Shown: positions 37,084-50,641 of the stretch, piece after piece
How the letters are laid out: each line of letters starts with the position of its first letter
Numbering within the stretch: position 1 is the stretch's first letter
Assembly (NCBI GenBank): GCA_037367405.1
Contig: JAZKJV010006941.1
Location: forward strand, 1,364,001 to 1,428,000
Length of the DNA stretch: 64,000 nucleotides
Direction of reading: 5' to 3'
DNA from: Ottelia alismoides
Taxonomy: Eukaryota > Streptophyta > Magnoliopsida > Alismatales > Hydrocharitaceae
Made by a program: the position numbers and the translations under genes
Notes under the pieces: model-generated
The model's input: the letters and a program-made list of their open reading frames with translations, nothing else
Told to the model about the DNA's origin: nothing
The model's database searches: none

Positions 37084-39219
37084 TAAACCATGCTCGTCCC
37101 CGAGCATCAATGAATGAATGACTTAGTTGGATAAATCCCTGACTGTTTATGTGAATTTTCAAGGCTCAATTCATCGAAGCCCCTTAATTTGAGTGATCCT
37201 AAAATTCTGGGTTCAACCATGCTTTAATCAAAACGAATCCAACTTCTCTATTTATCAGACTCTCTGTTTGTACATATAATATAAGGATATGACTTTAGTG
37301 TACTGCATTTATGAGAGTCGAGATGTCACTCAAAGTTCCAATCCAGAGGACTCTCCTCTAAGCTACTAGGGAATAAGTCGGTTCTTACATTCAATCCACC
37401 GTCTCATTAGTTTTTCAGGCTTGAAAGTTTATATGGACAGCCAGATGATGGAGGGCATAGGATTGTGTATATTTTTCTCTCCCTTACATTAGAACAAAGG
37501 GCCTCTCGAGTGCCTTATTACTCAACACATGTATATTTTTATTTTTGTTGATCAATGTGTCCGTCAAGATAATTCAAAGTCATCTGCACTTGTTTTTCTG
37601 GGAGTACATCGGGGTGTGTCTCTTTTGATTATCTAAGATACATTCGACACCCAGACTAGTATCACTATACGATGCAGAGCCCTTTTATGGTGCTAGCTCA
37701 ACTCCTTGGTACTAGTAGCATTTGGTCCAAGTGGACACTTTTAAAATGGTTAGGAGCGCTCGCCTTTGGTGGAAGTTCTTTATGATTTAACTTTGGAGGA
37801 TATAGCTTTTTCTTGATATATTTCTTTCTTTTCTTTTCTTTTTGACTAGCTCCACTGCTTTTACCAAGGGTTGGCGCATACTGATCAACAATTTAATTAT
37901 GTTTCGTCAGACCCTGGCACATAGGTCAATATCAAAGATAGCATGTGAACTTGTTCACATACTGGCTAGGGTTTGCTGACACTCAGGTTTATTGAAGCCT
38001 TCATTAACTTTATCCCATCATCGAGTATCATTGAATCGGGTCTAGACTCTAATTACCAGTCCAAGTTCCTTAAGTGATAACTCAACTCATCTCATCAATC
38101 ATGCAGTTGTGCAAGTGGTGTGTTGATCATATTCTTTTGAAGGTAGAGATGAAGAGTGCAATATAACACTCAAATCTTTCAAACTAGGGAAGTGTGGACT
38201 ATTAAGTTTCAAAAACTCTAATGACTAAGGCTGGTTAACTCAGACTCTCAAGATCTCAGAAATCCAATGCCTTCAAATTCTCAAGCATTGAGTGATAGTG
38301 AAAGTGTCAGAAATATACCAACTAAAGAATACATGAGATGCTTAATGAAATGCAAGACAATGAGTGATCTTTTTATTTGATTTTTTATTTTTTTGAAAAA
38401 CATGTATTACCTACAAAAAGAATTTAGTATACATAATAAACAGTACTTGTACCCATCCCCGATGTTAGATGAAAACAATTAAAGTACGAGCTATGGATAA
38501 AGTATGTAGAAAATATACAAACACCCCCTATACTTGTGCAATGTCCTCATGGAACAAAGTGAAATGTAGACATAACTCGTACTAAGTATAGTTGAGTAAA
38601 AGAGAAGCTGACTTGCCCCCTATACTTAGACTTTTGAGAGACTAAGCATAACAGAAAAGCCAGAAATGAGGCAGTCGAGGGTGAGGTGAAAAGAATAGAG
38701 GTGAAGTATACACAATGGTACCGATCCCCCTATAATTAAGCTTATGTCAACTTAAGTATGATCGGATAATTACAAATGGGAACCGAGTAGATTTACGAAT
38801 GTATAAGGTCAAGGAGGTTTGCGACGAACCTTCTTGCAGGAGTGGGGTGGGAGATAATATGCAGATGCGGATGGGGGTGAAGAGGGGGAGGATGAAGAAG
38901 ACCATCCATTATCAGATTCGTCCTCATAAGAATAGTAGTCGTATGCAAGGATCTCCAACTATTGTTAACCAGAGGTAAGTACCCTTGGATCGGAGCTGTA
39001 CTTATTGCACTTACCTGATGAACCATTTCAGGACCGGATGAGGACTCTTCAGAAATCACCTGGTGTCTAAGATTAAAGGTGACCTTCTTGGTCGGTTTGT
39101 TTCCATGAGAAGCATTGGGAGGAAAATAGATAGTATTCTTCGCCTTATTACGAGTAACCGGTGTGGAATGTTGATGTCACCTCCTGATAATCGTAACTTT
39201 TGGTGACATTAGAGGTTTC
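37084..39219 (-). mobile_element. Internal 1, non-coding part
   Basis: AT-rich sequence co-linear with 44365-46635. A short open frame at 38793-39059 (MISEESSSGPEMVHQVSAIS) is conserved in copy 2 at 46095-46361. It has no known domain and may be a C-terminal remnant of the element's protein. No polymerase motifs. Confidence 0.55.
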
Positions 39220-40010
39220 CTAAGTCAGTTCCTTGTATGGTTCAAGTTTCTCGTGAATTACTGCTGACTCAAAGATTGGACCACTTAAATAATCGTGACG
39301 TTCCTCACAAATATGATCCAATTCTTCATAAGCTCTAAAATCTTGATTCCTCAAAGGAGATGTATTAAGGTGAGAATTGGAGGTTTTTCCAACAACCAGT
39401 CTCTCAGGTGACTCTCCTAGGGTTTGTGTCTGTGTTTCTTGAGGGGAGGTATGATCATGTAACGTGATTGTCTCCTGATCATGACTATCGATTTCAAGTC
39501 GGGTTTCCTCAGAAGAGGTCGTATCATTGAGGGTTTGTTCATTGTGGTCCAAGTTCGGAAACTTGATTTCTTGAGTCTCACAATCCACAATCGCCTTAGT
39601 AGAGGCTAACAATGATTTTCCTAAAATGATAGGATACTCAGACAATCCTCCGCGGTGCTCGATGTCAAGGACACTAAAGTCCACTTTGTGTTTGTCACCT
39701 CGGAAGTTTACGACGAGCGAAACAATCCCCTGTGGTCTTTTGGTGGATTGATCATGCATTTGAATGACCACTTTAGTTTTTTTAGTTGTCAGAGTTTGAG
39801 TTGGTCAAAGACAGACTTGGGGAGGATTTTTAATGTGGAGATGTCATCTAACCGAACATGAGTGGATGTAGAATCCTTAATTTCACACATAATCTGAGTC
39901 AACCGTTTGACTTTGTGGCTCTTGGTTTTTCGATTCATCACCAAAGAACTAGCCATAGATATAATATGATATTCAGTCTGTGATCGCTTCTTGCCCGTCT
40001 TTTTAGGATT
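39220..40010 (-). pseudogene. Degenerate gypsy-type aspartic protease, copy 1
   Basis: On the minus strand SSLVMNRKTKSHKVKRLTQI, later LDDISTLKILPKSVFDQLKL, then after a frameshift VVIQMHDQSTKRPQGIVSLV and VDFSVLDIEHRGGLSEYPII, followed by LGKSLLASTKAIVDC. This is the layout of plant Ty3/gypsy retropepsins (LDLGAS..NLMP.SVF, then DRS.K.P.GIVE, then VDFVVLDM, then PIILGRPFLAT). Defects: the catalytic D-x-G region reads DDIST, so the glycine is lost; Gly after LKL is a stop; and there is a frameshift at an A7 run. The tail up to LEPYKELT is an Asp/Glu/Thr-rich linker. The missing glycine suggests it no longer cleaves. Confidence 0.75.
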
Positions 40011-41111
40011 TAGTCAACTCTTCACAAATTGCCTAAAATCAGACACATATTCTATGTCCTTGATCAACGGAAGTTCTAAGATCAAACTCTTTTGTAAAAT
40101 GCTTCCATTTCAGAATTGTCCATTTGTTTTGATTTTTTTGATTTTTTGATTTTTTAGTGTTTTCAGTATAATGGTCAGTGGTCAGTGGTGACTCCGACTG
40201 TACAGGAGATGTTGGTGCCTTAGTATCATTTCCGTCCTTGAGATCATCTCCACTTGAATAAACCTCGATGCCATGTTTAGCACATTTTATTTTTCTACTT
40301 CCAGTGCTTTTCTGAATTCATTCCTTAATTCTTCTACATTTCTTTTGATTTACAAGTATTCATCATCCAGTGCTTGCTTGGGAAGATTAATGGACTGGTT
40401 GGAATGATTTTGCTGAGAGATTGAGGTTCCATACTCAACATGCCTAGACAAGAGGGCCTATGAGGTTCGATCCAGTTAGGGTGAATATAATTTATAGACC
40501 TCTCTATTTAGTTGTCAACATGAAGTCCACGGGTCAAAGGTGTGTAGGTGTAATATTGACCCATGCAGGTCGACCGATCATCATTCTAAGAAATTGTTTA
40601 CTTAAGGTATATGTCATGTTGGCTAGCGAACTTTTGGGTAGAGGATGTGCTAGACATGTATGGGAGGGTATCGAGTGGGTAAGAACGTGTAGAAGGTGAG
40701 AAGTATGAAGAAGTGCTGAAGTCGATCGAAGTTCCAACTTCAGGGTTGGTATACGAGGTGGATCGAGAATACATGGTGGAAAAGAAGAAGATGATGATCC
40801 AAATAGGGAGCGAAACAGGGACAATACAAAACAAAAAAACAAACTAGTTGATTCACCCACTCGACACTTGTGAAGGCATGTCAGGGTTCGACCGCTTATC
40901 TTTTCAATTTTAATTTAATGACAAAGCAATCTTTGAAAATTAAGCGAAGCTGTTAGGTGCCGAAATATTTCACAAAGATCATCCCGAGTTCATATAACTA
41001 GTTGCATCTACTTTCAGCCAGTAAGGGTGTAAGTACGGACCGTTAGACGTCTACCTGTGTTACTTGAGGACAGCCTTTCACGGTGTCCTCTTAATCACCC
41101 ATGACTCCATT
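40011..41111 (-). mobile_element. Internal 1, leader and gag-like part
   Basis: The gag-like frame 40598-40834 contains STMYSRSTSYTNPEVGTSID, shared with copy 2 at 47924-48190. Next to LTR2 the minus strand reads AATGGAGTCATGGGTGATT, where a primer site should be. It starts TGG two bases in, but I could not assign a tRNA. Between 40011 and 40330 a charged frame is interrupted by stops. Confidence 0.5.
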
Positions 41112-44100
41112 TGATGAACGTGAATTTCACCTCTTTAATAATAAGGAATTGTAGTATAGGAGACGAAATTCGATTCAACAAAAACCACAATCTTTGAATG
41201 TTGTGGAACGTATTTTTACTTGGCAAGTCTACCTAGATCGAACACAGGGAACGATGATTTTTAGTTGCGAGGTTTTAAATTAATTTAAATAACTAAATAA
41301 TTGCTCACTTAATTTCTGTGTCAGAAAATAAAGAGAAAATACTATGAAATGTAATGTAATGCAGAGGAAATAAATAGAGAAAATGAAGCACCGGATCTGT
41401 GATTGTGATTTAGTTTCTCAAATAATATAATCAATAAATTGTTATAAAATTATCATAGATCCAACGAGATTTAGGAGAAAAATTTCCAATCAAATTCAAT
41501 CTTTAAGCAAGGAGATTAATCAATGAATAATTTAGTCATTCATGAAATCAAGAAAATAATCTTTGAATAGATGTGATGATCTAAAAAATCTCTCAAAATT
41601 AATTCTCAGATAAATAGAATTTGATCAGCTAAAATCTCGAGAATTAGATTAAAATCTCCTCAAATACACCCCTATAAAGATTAATTCTTTGGGAATATTC
41701 AACAATGATTATAAGGAATTAATCAAATCAAATTCCTCAATCGAATTCCTGCAAAAGATATCGTTAATTTTTTCCACAAAAATAAGGCACAAATATGACA
41801 ATTATTAGCCTACATAAATCAAAATCACTCCTCAAATAATCATCATCAATAAATAATCTCAAAATTGTCTACAAGTTATGCAGAATGAAAAAGCATGGAA
41901 TAAGTTTCAAATGGACATATTATGCGCTAAAATAAGAGTTCGGATGAAAACAATATGCTAAATTGAAATTCTAGGGACTTAAATGTAATAAAAGTAAATA
42001 TTTTCTTCTTTAATGGGTCCCTAGGAGGACTTATATGTAAATATGCATAGCTACATGGGATTTTCTGCAAATTACCCAGGTGGGCACGTGCTTTGCACAT
42101 GAATTCTGGAGGTGGAGGCTCCTTTTGTAATTTTCAAAACCTACGAGGGGCTCCTTGCAAATTTTCCAGTAAAGCACTTGCGCTACACGTGCTACTGGAT
42201 GCAGGGACTCTTTTATTATTGGCTGGAAGCTGGCGGATCCTTGAGTAATTTCCCCAAAGTGCACGTGCTCTACACGTGCTATGATAAGGTTGGGGAGGAG
42301 GCCCATTGATGAGGTTGCGGTATGGGTATGAACCTCCAGGTGGTGCACTGATGGGGGTTCGGCGTGTCCGAGGCATGTGTCATGAGGCTGAGGCCCGGTA
42401 TACTATCGTGGTGGAACGTGTGCCATTGGATCAGGAGAATTCCCTTGATCCAATGGCTGGCGATCAACAGAAAACTAGCGGAGGTGCAGGGCAGCACCGT
42501 CGAGGGCGAAGACGTAGGGTCGACATGCGACAGATGGAGGGCCTCCGCGGTTGCGGAGGGCTACTACGGTTGGTGGAAGACAGAGCTCGCGTCGTGGAGC
42601 GCGACACGCAAGATGGCGACGGCCAATGCGTGACGAGGGAGGCATCTGTAGAGGGGAAGGTGAAGGTCGCACCAACGGAGGGCGATGACGGTGATTGGAG
42701 GGCGCAATGGCTGCAAGGTGGAGCAGGGCTTCTGGTGTCGCTGGTGCGCTCCGAGGAGGCTGCATGGTCGGGTGGACATCGATGGTGAGAAAGGGATGCA
42801 GGGCAGAGGCGATGACGGTCGACGAATGATGGGTTAAACTTGGAGATATAGAGTCGCCTGGGTTTGGAGCTGCCGCGAGGTGGCTCCCGTTGTCGCCTTC
42901 AGAAGCCTTGGCATTGGCTCCAAAGCTAAGCAACAGAGAAGGAGTAGATGCTGCTTCAAGGTCCTAGATTGAACCTTGGATCACGTCGAGGTCCCAACCT
43001 TCGTCTTCGCTCGTCGGGACGCGATCTCTGTCACCAGCCTTGGCCCAGAGCTGGAAGGGGGCATTTCCCCCAAAGATAGTGGATGGGCTGTGGGAGTGCC
43101 CATCGGAGAGGTTTTAAGGAGCGGGCGACAAGCGGCGATTATGCGGGCGGGCCTCGTAACGGTCGGAGAGAGAGTGGGGGCGTCGATGACCGTTACGAGG
43201 GAGGAGAAGGGAGTGGAAGGGATGGCATTGCAAAGGGTGAACAGATGGAAGGGGAAGAAGGTCACGTGCTTGGCACGTGACCAGGGCACGGGAGGAGAGA
43301 GAATGAGGTGTGACACATGGCATGCCCAGGAGCTACCATGTGTCACCTCAAAAAAATTTCATAATTAAAAGAAAGGAAAAATAGAAAAGAAATAGAAGGA
43401 AACCTCGGATCAAAAAACTTTATTCACAAAAGTTGTTCATCTCGACAAGATCTACAAGTTTCATGAAGGGACTGGGAGCAAAATAATTCACCTAAACAAA
43501 GTGGTATTTTTGGTGGTTCTCCATGTGTATAGAAAACTGACTTTTGGAGGTTTTGTAATTTCTTGGTGGTTTTAAAAGAGGAAAAAATATAGAAAAATCC
43601 GATAAAATATAAGATATATAATTATACATTAACCTATTTTTTGGATTTTTAATAATATGAAAATAGGGAAATAAAATAGAGGTACAAAACACGTAATTTT
43701 TGTATAGACGCACAAAGGTCACTTAGACTCAGTCAGATTCTTTAATTTCAGTCTTGATTTGGATTTTTATACCATTTTATAAAACTTTCATCAAAGAACA
43801 CAAATAAAGAAGAAATAAAACTAAAAGGGTTAATTATATATATAAACTCAGGTAAAAAATAACAAAAAGATAAAATGCGCAAAAGAGGTTCAAAACTCAA
43901 CTTTCACATATGAGCTCTGAATTTTATAAAATTGATCTTCTTTTGAAGGTATTTGAAAATAGAGTACTTTAAAAGTGAGTAGACCAAAATCAAACATTGT
44001 ATGAAGGAGATATACGCGTTTTACTCTGCCAGATGTGAGATTTGGATTTGGGTTTATTTGACACTTATTTGAGTTAGCATTTTTTGTAATTTTTATCTAT

Positions 44101-44352
44101 TCTGGTTAGTAATATCTACACAATGAAGGTGGTTTACGGTCATTCGGAGTTAGGATAAATTAACTAAAAATAGGGAAAATTAACGGCTTTTAAGGACAAT
44201 TTACACAGTATGAAATCATGCATGATGAAATGTGAATATTATTAACACATGTATGAAGGCTAATGATGATAAATTAGTTCTTAAATGCATATGGATTTTG
44301 GGGATCGGAGCCTAATTGACCAATTTTAGCATGATGAGTCTGAAATTCATCT
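41112..44352 (-). mobile_element. LTR2, 3241 bp
   Basis: Begins TGATGAACGTGAATTTC and ends TTCATCT (the last base departs from the group's TTCATCA). Serves as 5' LTR of internal 1 and 3' LTR of internal 2. Co-linear with LTR1 throughout; about 36 bp longer owing to small indels. Confidence 0.85.
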
Positions 44353-46635
44353 TACCCCTATACTTATACCATGCTCATCCCCGAGCATCAATGAATGAAT
44401 GACTAAGTTGGATAAATCCTTGACCGTTTATGTGAATTTTCAAGGCTCAATTCATCGAAGCTCCTTAATTTGAGTGATCCTAAAATTTTGGGTTCAACCA
44501 TGCTTTAACCAAAACGAATCCAACGTCTCTATTTATCATACTCTCTGTTTGTACATATAATATAAGGATATGACTTTAGTGTACTGCATTTATGAGAGTC
44601 GAGTCAAGATGTCACACAAAGTTCCAGTCCAGAAGACTCTCTCTAAGACCTAATCCTCAACACTAGGGAATAAGTCGGTTCTTACATTCAATCCATCGTC
44701 TCATTAGTTTGTCAGGCTTGAGAGTATATATGGATGACCAGATGATGGGGGGAATAGGATTGTGTATATTTTTCTCTCCCTTACATTAGAACAAAGGGCC
44801 TCTCGAGTGCCTTATTACTCAACACATGTATATTTTTATTTTTGTTGATCATGTGTCCGTCAAGAGAATTTAAAGTCCTCTGCATTTGTTTTTTTGGGAG
44901 TACATCAGGGTGTGTCTCTTTTGAGTATCTAAGATACATTCGACACCCAGACTTGTATCACTATACGATGCAGAGCCCTTTTATGGTGCTATCCTAACTC
45001 CTTGGTACTAGTAGCATTTGGTCCAAGTAGACACTTTTAAAATGGTTAGGAGCACTCACCTTTGGTGGAAGCTCTTTATAATTTGTCTTTGAAGGATAAA
45101 GCTTTTTCTTGATATATTTCTTTCTTTTCTTTTCTTTTTGACCGGCTCCACTGCTTTAACCAAGAGTTGGCACATACTGATCAATAATTTAATTATGTTA
45201 CCTCAGACCATGGCACATAGGTCAATATCAAAGATAGCATGCGAACTTGTTCACATACTGGCTAGGGTTTGCTGACACTCAGGTTTATTGAAGCCTTCAT
45301 TAACTTTATCCCATCATCGAGTATCATTGAACCGGGTCTAGACTCTAATTACCAGTCTAAGTTCCTTAAGTGATAACTCAACCCATCTCATCAATCTTGC
45401 AGTTGTGCAAGTGGTGTGCTGATCATATCCTTTTGAAGGTAGAGATGAAGAGTGCAATATAGCGCTCAAATCTTTCAAACTAGGGAAGTGTGGATTATTA
45501 AGTTTCAAAATCCCTAATGACTAAGGTTGGTTAATTCAGATTCTCAAGATCTCAGAAATCCAATGTCTTCAAATTCTCAAGCCTTGAGTGATAGTGAAAG
45601 TGTCTGGAATATACCAACTAAAGAATGCATGAGATGCTTAATGAAATGCAAGACCATGAGTGATCTTTTTATTTGATTTTTTTGTTTTTTTGAAAAAAAT
45701 GTATTATCTACAAAAAGAATTTAGTATACATAATAAACAGTACTTGTACTCATCGCCGATGTTGGATGAAAACAATTAAAGTACGAACTATGGACAAAGT
45801 ATGTAGAAAATATACAAACACCCCCTCTACTAGCTTGTTCTATGTCCTCATGACACAAAGTGAAATGTTGACATAACTTATACTAAGTATAGTTGAGTAA
45901 AAGAGAAGCTGACTTTCCCCCTATACTTAGACTTTTGAGAGACTAAGCATAACAGAAAAGCCAGAAATGAGGCAGTCGAGGGTGAGGTGAAAAGAATAGA
46001 GGTGAAGTATACACAATGGTACCGATCCCCCTATACTTAAGCTTATGTCAACTTAAGTATGATCAGATAATTACAAATGGGGAACCGAGTAGATTTACGA
46101 ATGTACAAGGTCAAGGAGGTTTGCGACGAACCTTCTTGCAGGAGTGGGGTGGGAGATAATATGCATATGCAGATGGGGGTGAAGAGGGGGAGGATGAAGA
46201 AGACCATCCATTATCAGATTCGTCCTCAGAAGAATAGTAGTCGTACACAAGGATCTCCAACTATTGTCAACCAGAGGTAAGTACCCTTGGATCAGAGCTG
46301 TACTTATTGCACTTACCTGATGAACCATTTCAGGACCGGATGAGGACTCTTCAGAAATCACCTGGTGTCTAAGATTAAAGGTGACTTTCTTGGTCGGTTT
46401 GTTTCCATGAGAAGCATTGGGAGGAAAATAGATAGTATTATTCTCCTTATTACGAGTAATCGTGTGGAATGTATGAGTTCCTCATCAGATGAATCCCCCT
46501 AGAAGTTGACCAATTCTTGTAGGGTCATACACGGCTTCGGGCGAGGGAGCATGTTCTGGTGGCTTTGTGAATGTTGGTTGGGGATGTTGATGTTACCTCC
46601 TGATAATCGTGACTTTTGGTGACATTAGAGGTTTC
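44353..46635 (-). mobile_element. Internal 2, non-coding part
   Basis: Begins with the polypurine tract and is co-linear with 37072-39219. It retains about 130 bp (around 46460-46590) that is missing from copy 1 near 39166, which accounts for the length difference between the internals. Confidence 0.6.
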
Positions 46636-47420
46636 CTAAGTCGGTTCCTTGTATGGTTCAAGTTTCTCGTGAATTACTGCTGACTCAAAGATTGGACCAC
46701 TTAAATAATCGTGACGTTCCTCACAAATATGGTCCAATTCTTCAGAAGCTCTAAAATCTTGATTCCTCAAAGGAGCTATATTAAGGTGAGAATTGGAGGT
46801 TTGTCCAAAAGCCAGTCTCTCAGGTGACTCTCCTAGGGTTTGTGTTTGTTTTTCTTGAGGAGAGGTATGATCATGTAACGTGATTGTCTCCTGATCATGA
46901 CTATCGATTTCAAGTCGGGTTTCCTCAGAAGAGGTCGTATCATTGAGGGTTTGTTCATTACGGTCCAAGTTCAGAAACTTGATTTCTTGAGTCTCACAAT
47001 CCACAATCTCCTTAGCAGAGGCTAAGAATGATTTTCCTAAAATGATAGGAGACTCAGACAATCCTCCGTGGTGCTCGATGTCAAGGACACTAAAGTCCAC
47101 TTCGTGTTTGTCACCTCGAAAGTTTACGATGAGCGAAAAATCCCCTGTGGTCTTTTGGTGGATCGATCTGGCATTTGAATGATCACTTTAGTTTTTTTAT
47201 TTGTCCGAGTTTGAGTTGGTCAAAGACGGACTTGGGGAGGATTTCTAATGTGGAGACGTCATCTAACCAAACATGAGTGGATGTAGAATCCTCAATTTCA
47301 CACATAATCTGAGTCAACTGTTTGACTTTGTGGCTCTTGGTTTTTCGATTCATCACCAAAGAACTGGTCATAGTTACAATGTGATATTCAGTCCGTGATT
47401 GCTTCTTGCCCATCTTTTTA
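46636..47420 (-). pseudogene. Degenerate gypsy-type aspartic protease, copy 2
   Basis: Same architecture as copy 1: MGKKQSRTEYHIVTMTSSLV, then LDDVSTLEILPKSVFDQLKL with the following Gly intact, then the same frameshift at the A7 run. Another break lies near 47110-47160, before VLDIEHHGGLSESPIILGKS. The catalytic motif is DDVST, again without glycine. The Glu/Thr-rich tail ends LEPYKEPT. Lesions shared with copy 1 predate the duplication or were inherited from the source element. Confidence 0.75.
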
Positions 47421-48529
47421 GGTTTTAGTCAACTCTTCACAAATTTCTTAAAATCATACACATATTCTATGTCCTTGATCAATGGAAGTTCTAAGATCAA
47501 ACTCTTTTGTAAAATGCTTCCATTTTAGAATTGTCCATTTGTTTTGATTTTTTTGGTTTTTTGATTTTTTAGTGTTTTCAGTATAATGGTTAGTGGTCAG
47601 TGGTGACTCCGAATGTACAGGAGATGTTGGTGCCTTAGTATCATTTCCGTCCTTGAGATCATCTCCACTTGAATAAACCTCGATGCCATGTTTAGCACAT
47701 TTTATTTTTTCTGCTTCCAGTGCTTTTCTGAATTCATTCCTTAATTCTTCCACATTTCTTTTGATTTACGAGTATTCATCGTCCAATGCCTCCTTGGGAA
47801 GATTAATGGACTAGTTGGAATGATTTTGCTGAGAGATTGATGTTCCATACTCAACATGCCTAGAAAAGAGGGCCTATGAGATTCGATCTAGTTAGGGTGA
47901 ATATAATATATAGACCTCTCTATTTAGTTGTCAACAAGAAGTCCGCGGGTCAAAGGTGTGTAGATGTAATCTTGACCCATGCAGGTGGACTGATCATCAT
48001 TCTCAGAAGTTGTTTGCTTAAGGTATATGTCATGTTGGCTAGCGAACTTTTGGGTAGAGGATGTGCTAGACATGTATGGGAGGGTATCGGGTGGGTAAGA
48101 ACGTGTAGAAGGTGAGAAGTATGAAGAAGTGCTGATGTTGATCGAAGTTCTGACTTCAGGGTTCATATACGAGGTGGATCGAGAATACATGGTGGAAAAG
48201 AAGAAGATGATGATTCAAATGGGGAGCCCAACAGGGATAATACAAAACAACAAAACAAACTAGTTGATTCACCCACTCGACATTTGTGAAGGCACGTCAG
48301 GGTTCAACCGTTTATCTTTTCAATTTTAATTTAATGATAAAGCAATCTTTGAAAATTAAGCGAAGCTGTTAGGTGTCGAAATATTTCACAAAGATCGTCC
48401 CGAGTTCATACAACTAGTTGCATCTACTTTCAGCTAGTAAGGGTGTAAGTACGGACCGTTAGACGTCTACCCATGTTACTTGAGGACGGAGCCTTTCACG
48501 GTGTCCTCTAAATCACCTACGACTCCATT
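47421..48529 (-). mobile_element. Internal 2, leader and gag-like part
   Basis: Contains a 99-codon charged frame at 47454-47753 (MEELRNEFRKALEAEKIKCA, Lys/Asn-rich C-terminus) and an 88-codon frame at 47924-48190 (MYSRSTSYMNPEVRTSINIS). Position between primer site and protease suggests gag, but there is no zinc knuckle. Ends 'gactccattt' against LTR3. Confidence 0.5.
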
Positions 48530-50641
48530 TGATGAACATGATTTTCACCTCTTTAATAATAAGGAATTGTAGTATAGGAGACGAAATTCGATTAAACAAA
48601 AACCACAATCTTTGAATGTTGTGGAATATTTTTTTACTTGGCAAGTCTACCAAGATCAAACACTGGGAACGATGATTTTTAGTTGTGAGGTTTTAAATTA
48701 ATTTAAAAAACTAAATAATTACTCACTTAATTTCTGTGTCAGAAAATAAAGAGAAAATACTATGAAATGGAATGTAATGCAGAGGAAATAAGTAGAGAAA
48801 ATGAAGCACCGGATCTGTGATAGTGATTTAGTTCCTCAAATAATATGATCATAAATCCTTATATGATTATCACAAATCGAAAGAGATATAGGAGAAAAAT
48901 TTCCAATCAAATTCAAGCTATAAGCAAGGAGATTAATCAATGAATAATTCAATCATTCAGGAGATGAAGAAAATACTCTTTGAATAGATATGATGATCTC
49001 AAAAATCTTCACAATTTTTTTGAAGAAAAAAATCTTCACAAAATTTATTCTCAAACAAATAGAATTTGATTAGCTAAAACCTCGAGAATCAGACTAAAAT
49101 CTCCTCGACTACACCCCTGTAAAGATTAGTTCTTTAGGAATATTCAACAATGATCATAAGGAATTAATCAAATTAAATCCCTCAACTGAATTCCTATAAA
49201 AGATATCGTTAACTTTCTTCATAAAAATAAGGCATAATATGTCAATTATTAGCTTGCATAAATAAAAATCACTCCTCAAATAATCATCATTGATAAATAG
49301 TCTCATATCTGTCCACAAAGTTATGCAAAATGAAAGAGCATGGAATAAGCTTCAAATAGACATATTATGCGCTAAAATCAGAGTTCAGGTGAAAGAGATA
49401 TGCTAGATTGAAATTTTAGGGACTTAAATGTAATAAAAGTAAATATTTTCTTCTTCAAATGGGTCCCTGGGGGGACTTATCTGTAAATATGCATAGTCGC
49501 ATGGTCTTTTTTGTAAATTACCTATACGCGTGAATTTTGGAGGCGGATGCTCTTTTGTAATTTTCAAAACCTATAGGGGGCTCCTTGAAAATTTTCGAGC
49601 AATGCGCGTATGCTACTCGTGCTGCTGGAGGCGAGGACTCTTTTGTTATTGGCTGGAAGCTGGCGGATCCTTGAGCAATTTCCCCAGAGTGCACGTGCTC
49701 TGCACGTGCTATGATGCGGTTCGGGAGGAGGCTCGTTGGCGAGGCTACGGTATGGGCGTGAAACTCCAGGTGGCACACTGATGGGGGTCTGACGTGTCTA
49801 AGGCACGTGGCACGAGGCTGAGACTCGATATGCTATCGTGGCGGTACGTGTGTCGTTGGATCAAGGGAATGCCCTCGATGTGACGACTGGCGATCGATGG
49901 AGTACTGGCGGAGGTGCGGGGTAACACCGTCAAGGGTGAAGAAGTAGGGTCGGCGCTTGGCGGATGGAGGGCCTCCACAATGGCGGAGGGCTACTGCGGT
50001 TGGCAGAAGGCGAAGCTTGCGCCATGGAGCGCCACATGCAAGATGGCGAGAGCCAAGGCATGATGAGGGAGGCGTCTGTAGAGGGGAAAGTGAAGGTCGC
50101 ACCAACGGAGGGAGACTGCGATGACTGGAGGGCACGACGACTGTGAGGCAGAGCGGGGCTGCTGGTGCCGCTGGTGTGCTCCGAGGAGGCAGCATGGTCA
50201 GGTGGACAACGGTGGCGGTCGATGAATGATGGGTTAAACCTGGAGATAGAGAGTCGCCTGGGTTTGGAGCTGCTGCGAGGCGGCTCCCGTTGTCGCCTCC
50301 AGAAGCCTTGGCATTGGCTCCGAAGCTTGAGCAGCAGAGAAGGAGATGCTGCTTCGAGGTCCCGGATTGAACCTTGGATCACGCCGAGGTCCCAGTCTTC
50401 GTCTTCGCTCGTCAGGACATGGTCAATGTCACCGTCCTTGACCCAGAGCTGAAAGGTGGCGTTGCCCCCAAAGATGGCAGATGGGTTGCGGGAGTGGTCG
50501 TCGAAGGGGTTTTAAAGGAGCGGGCGTCGAGCGACGGTTACGCAGGCAGGCCTCGTAACATCCAGAGAGAGTGGGGGCGGCGATGGTCATTACGATAGAG
50601 GAGAAGGGGGCGGAGGGGGTAGTGTTGCAGAGGGTGAACGG
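48530..50641 (-). mobile_element. LTR3, left part
   Basis: Begins TGATGAACATGATTTTC and is co-linear with LTR1 and LTR2 up to 'agggtgaacgg' at 50641, where the oppositely oriented LTR4 interrupts it. Confidence 0.8.

Noticed and set aside
39655..39861. 68-codon + strand frame in internal 1
   Set aside because: Antisense to the protease-like sequence, which is the recognisable frame.
44353..48529. Second internal region as an assembly duplicate of the first
   Set aside because: It differs from internal 1 by many substitutions and by about 130 bp present only here, so it is a genuine diverged copy.
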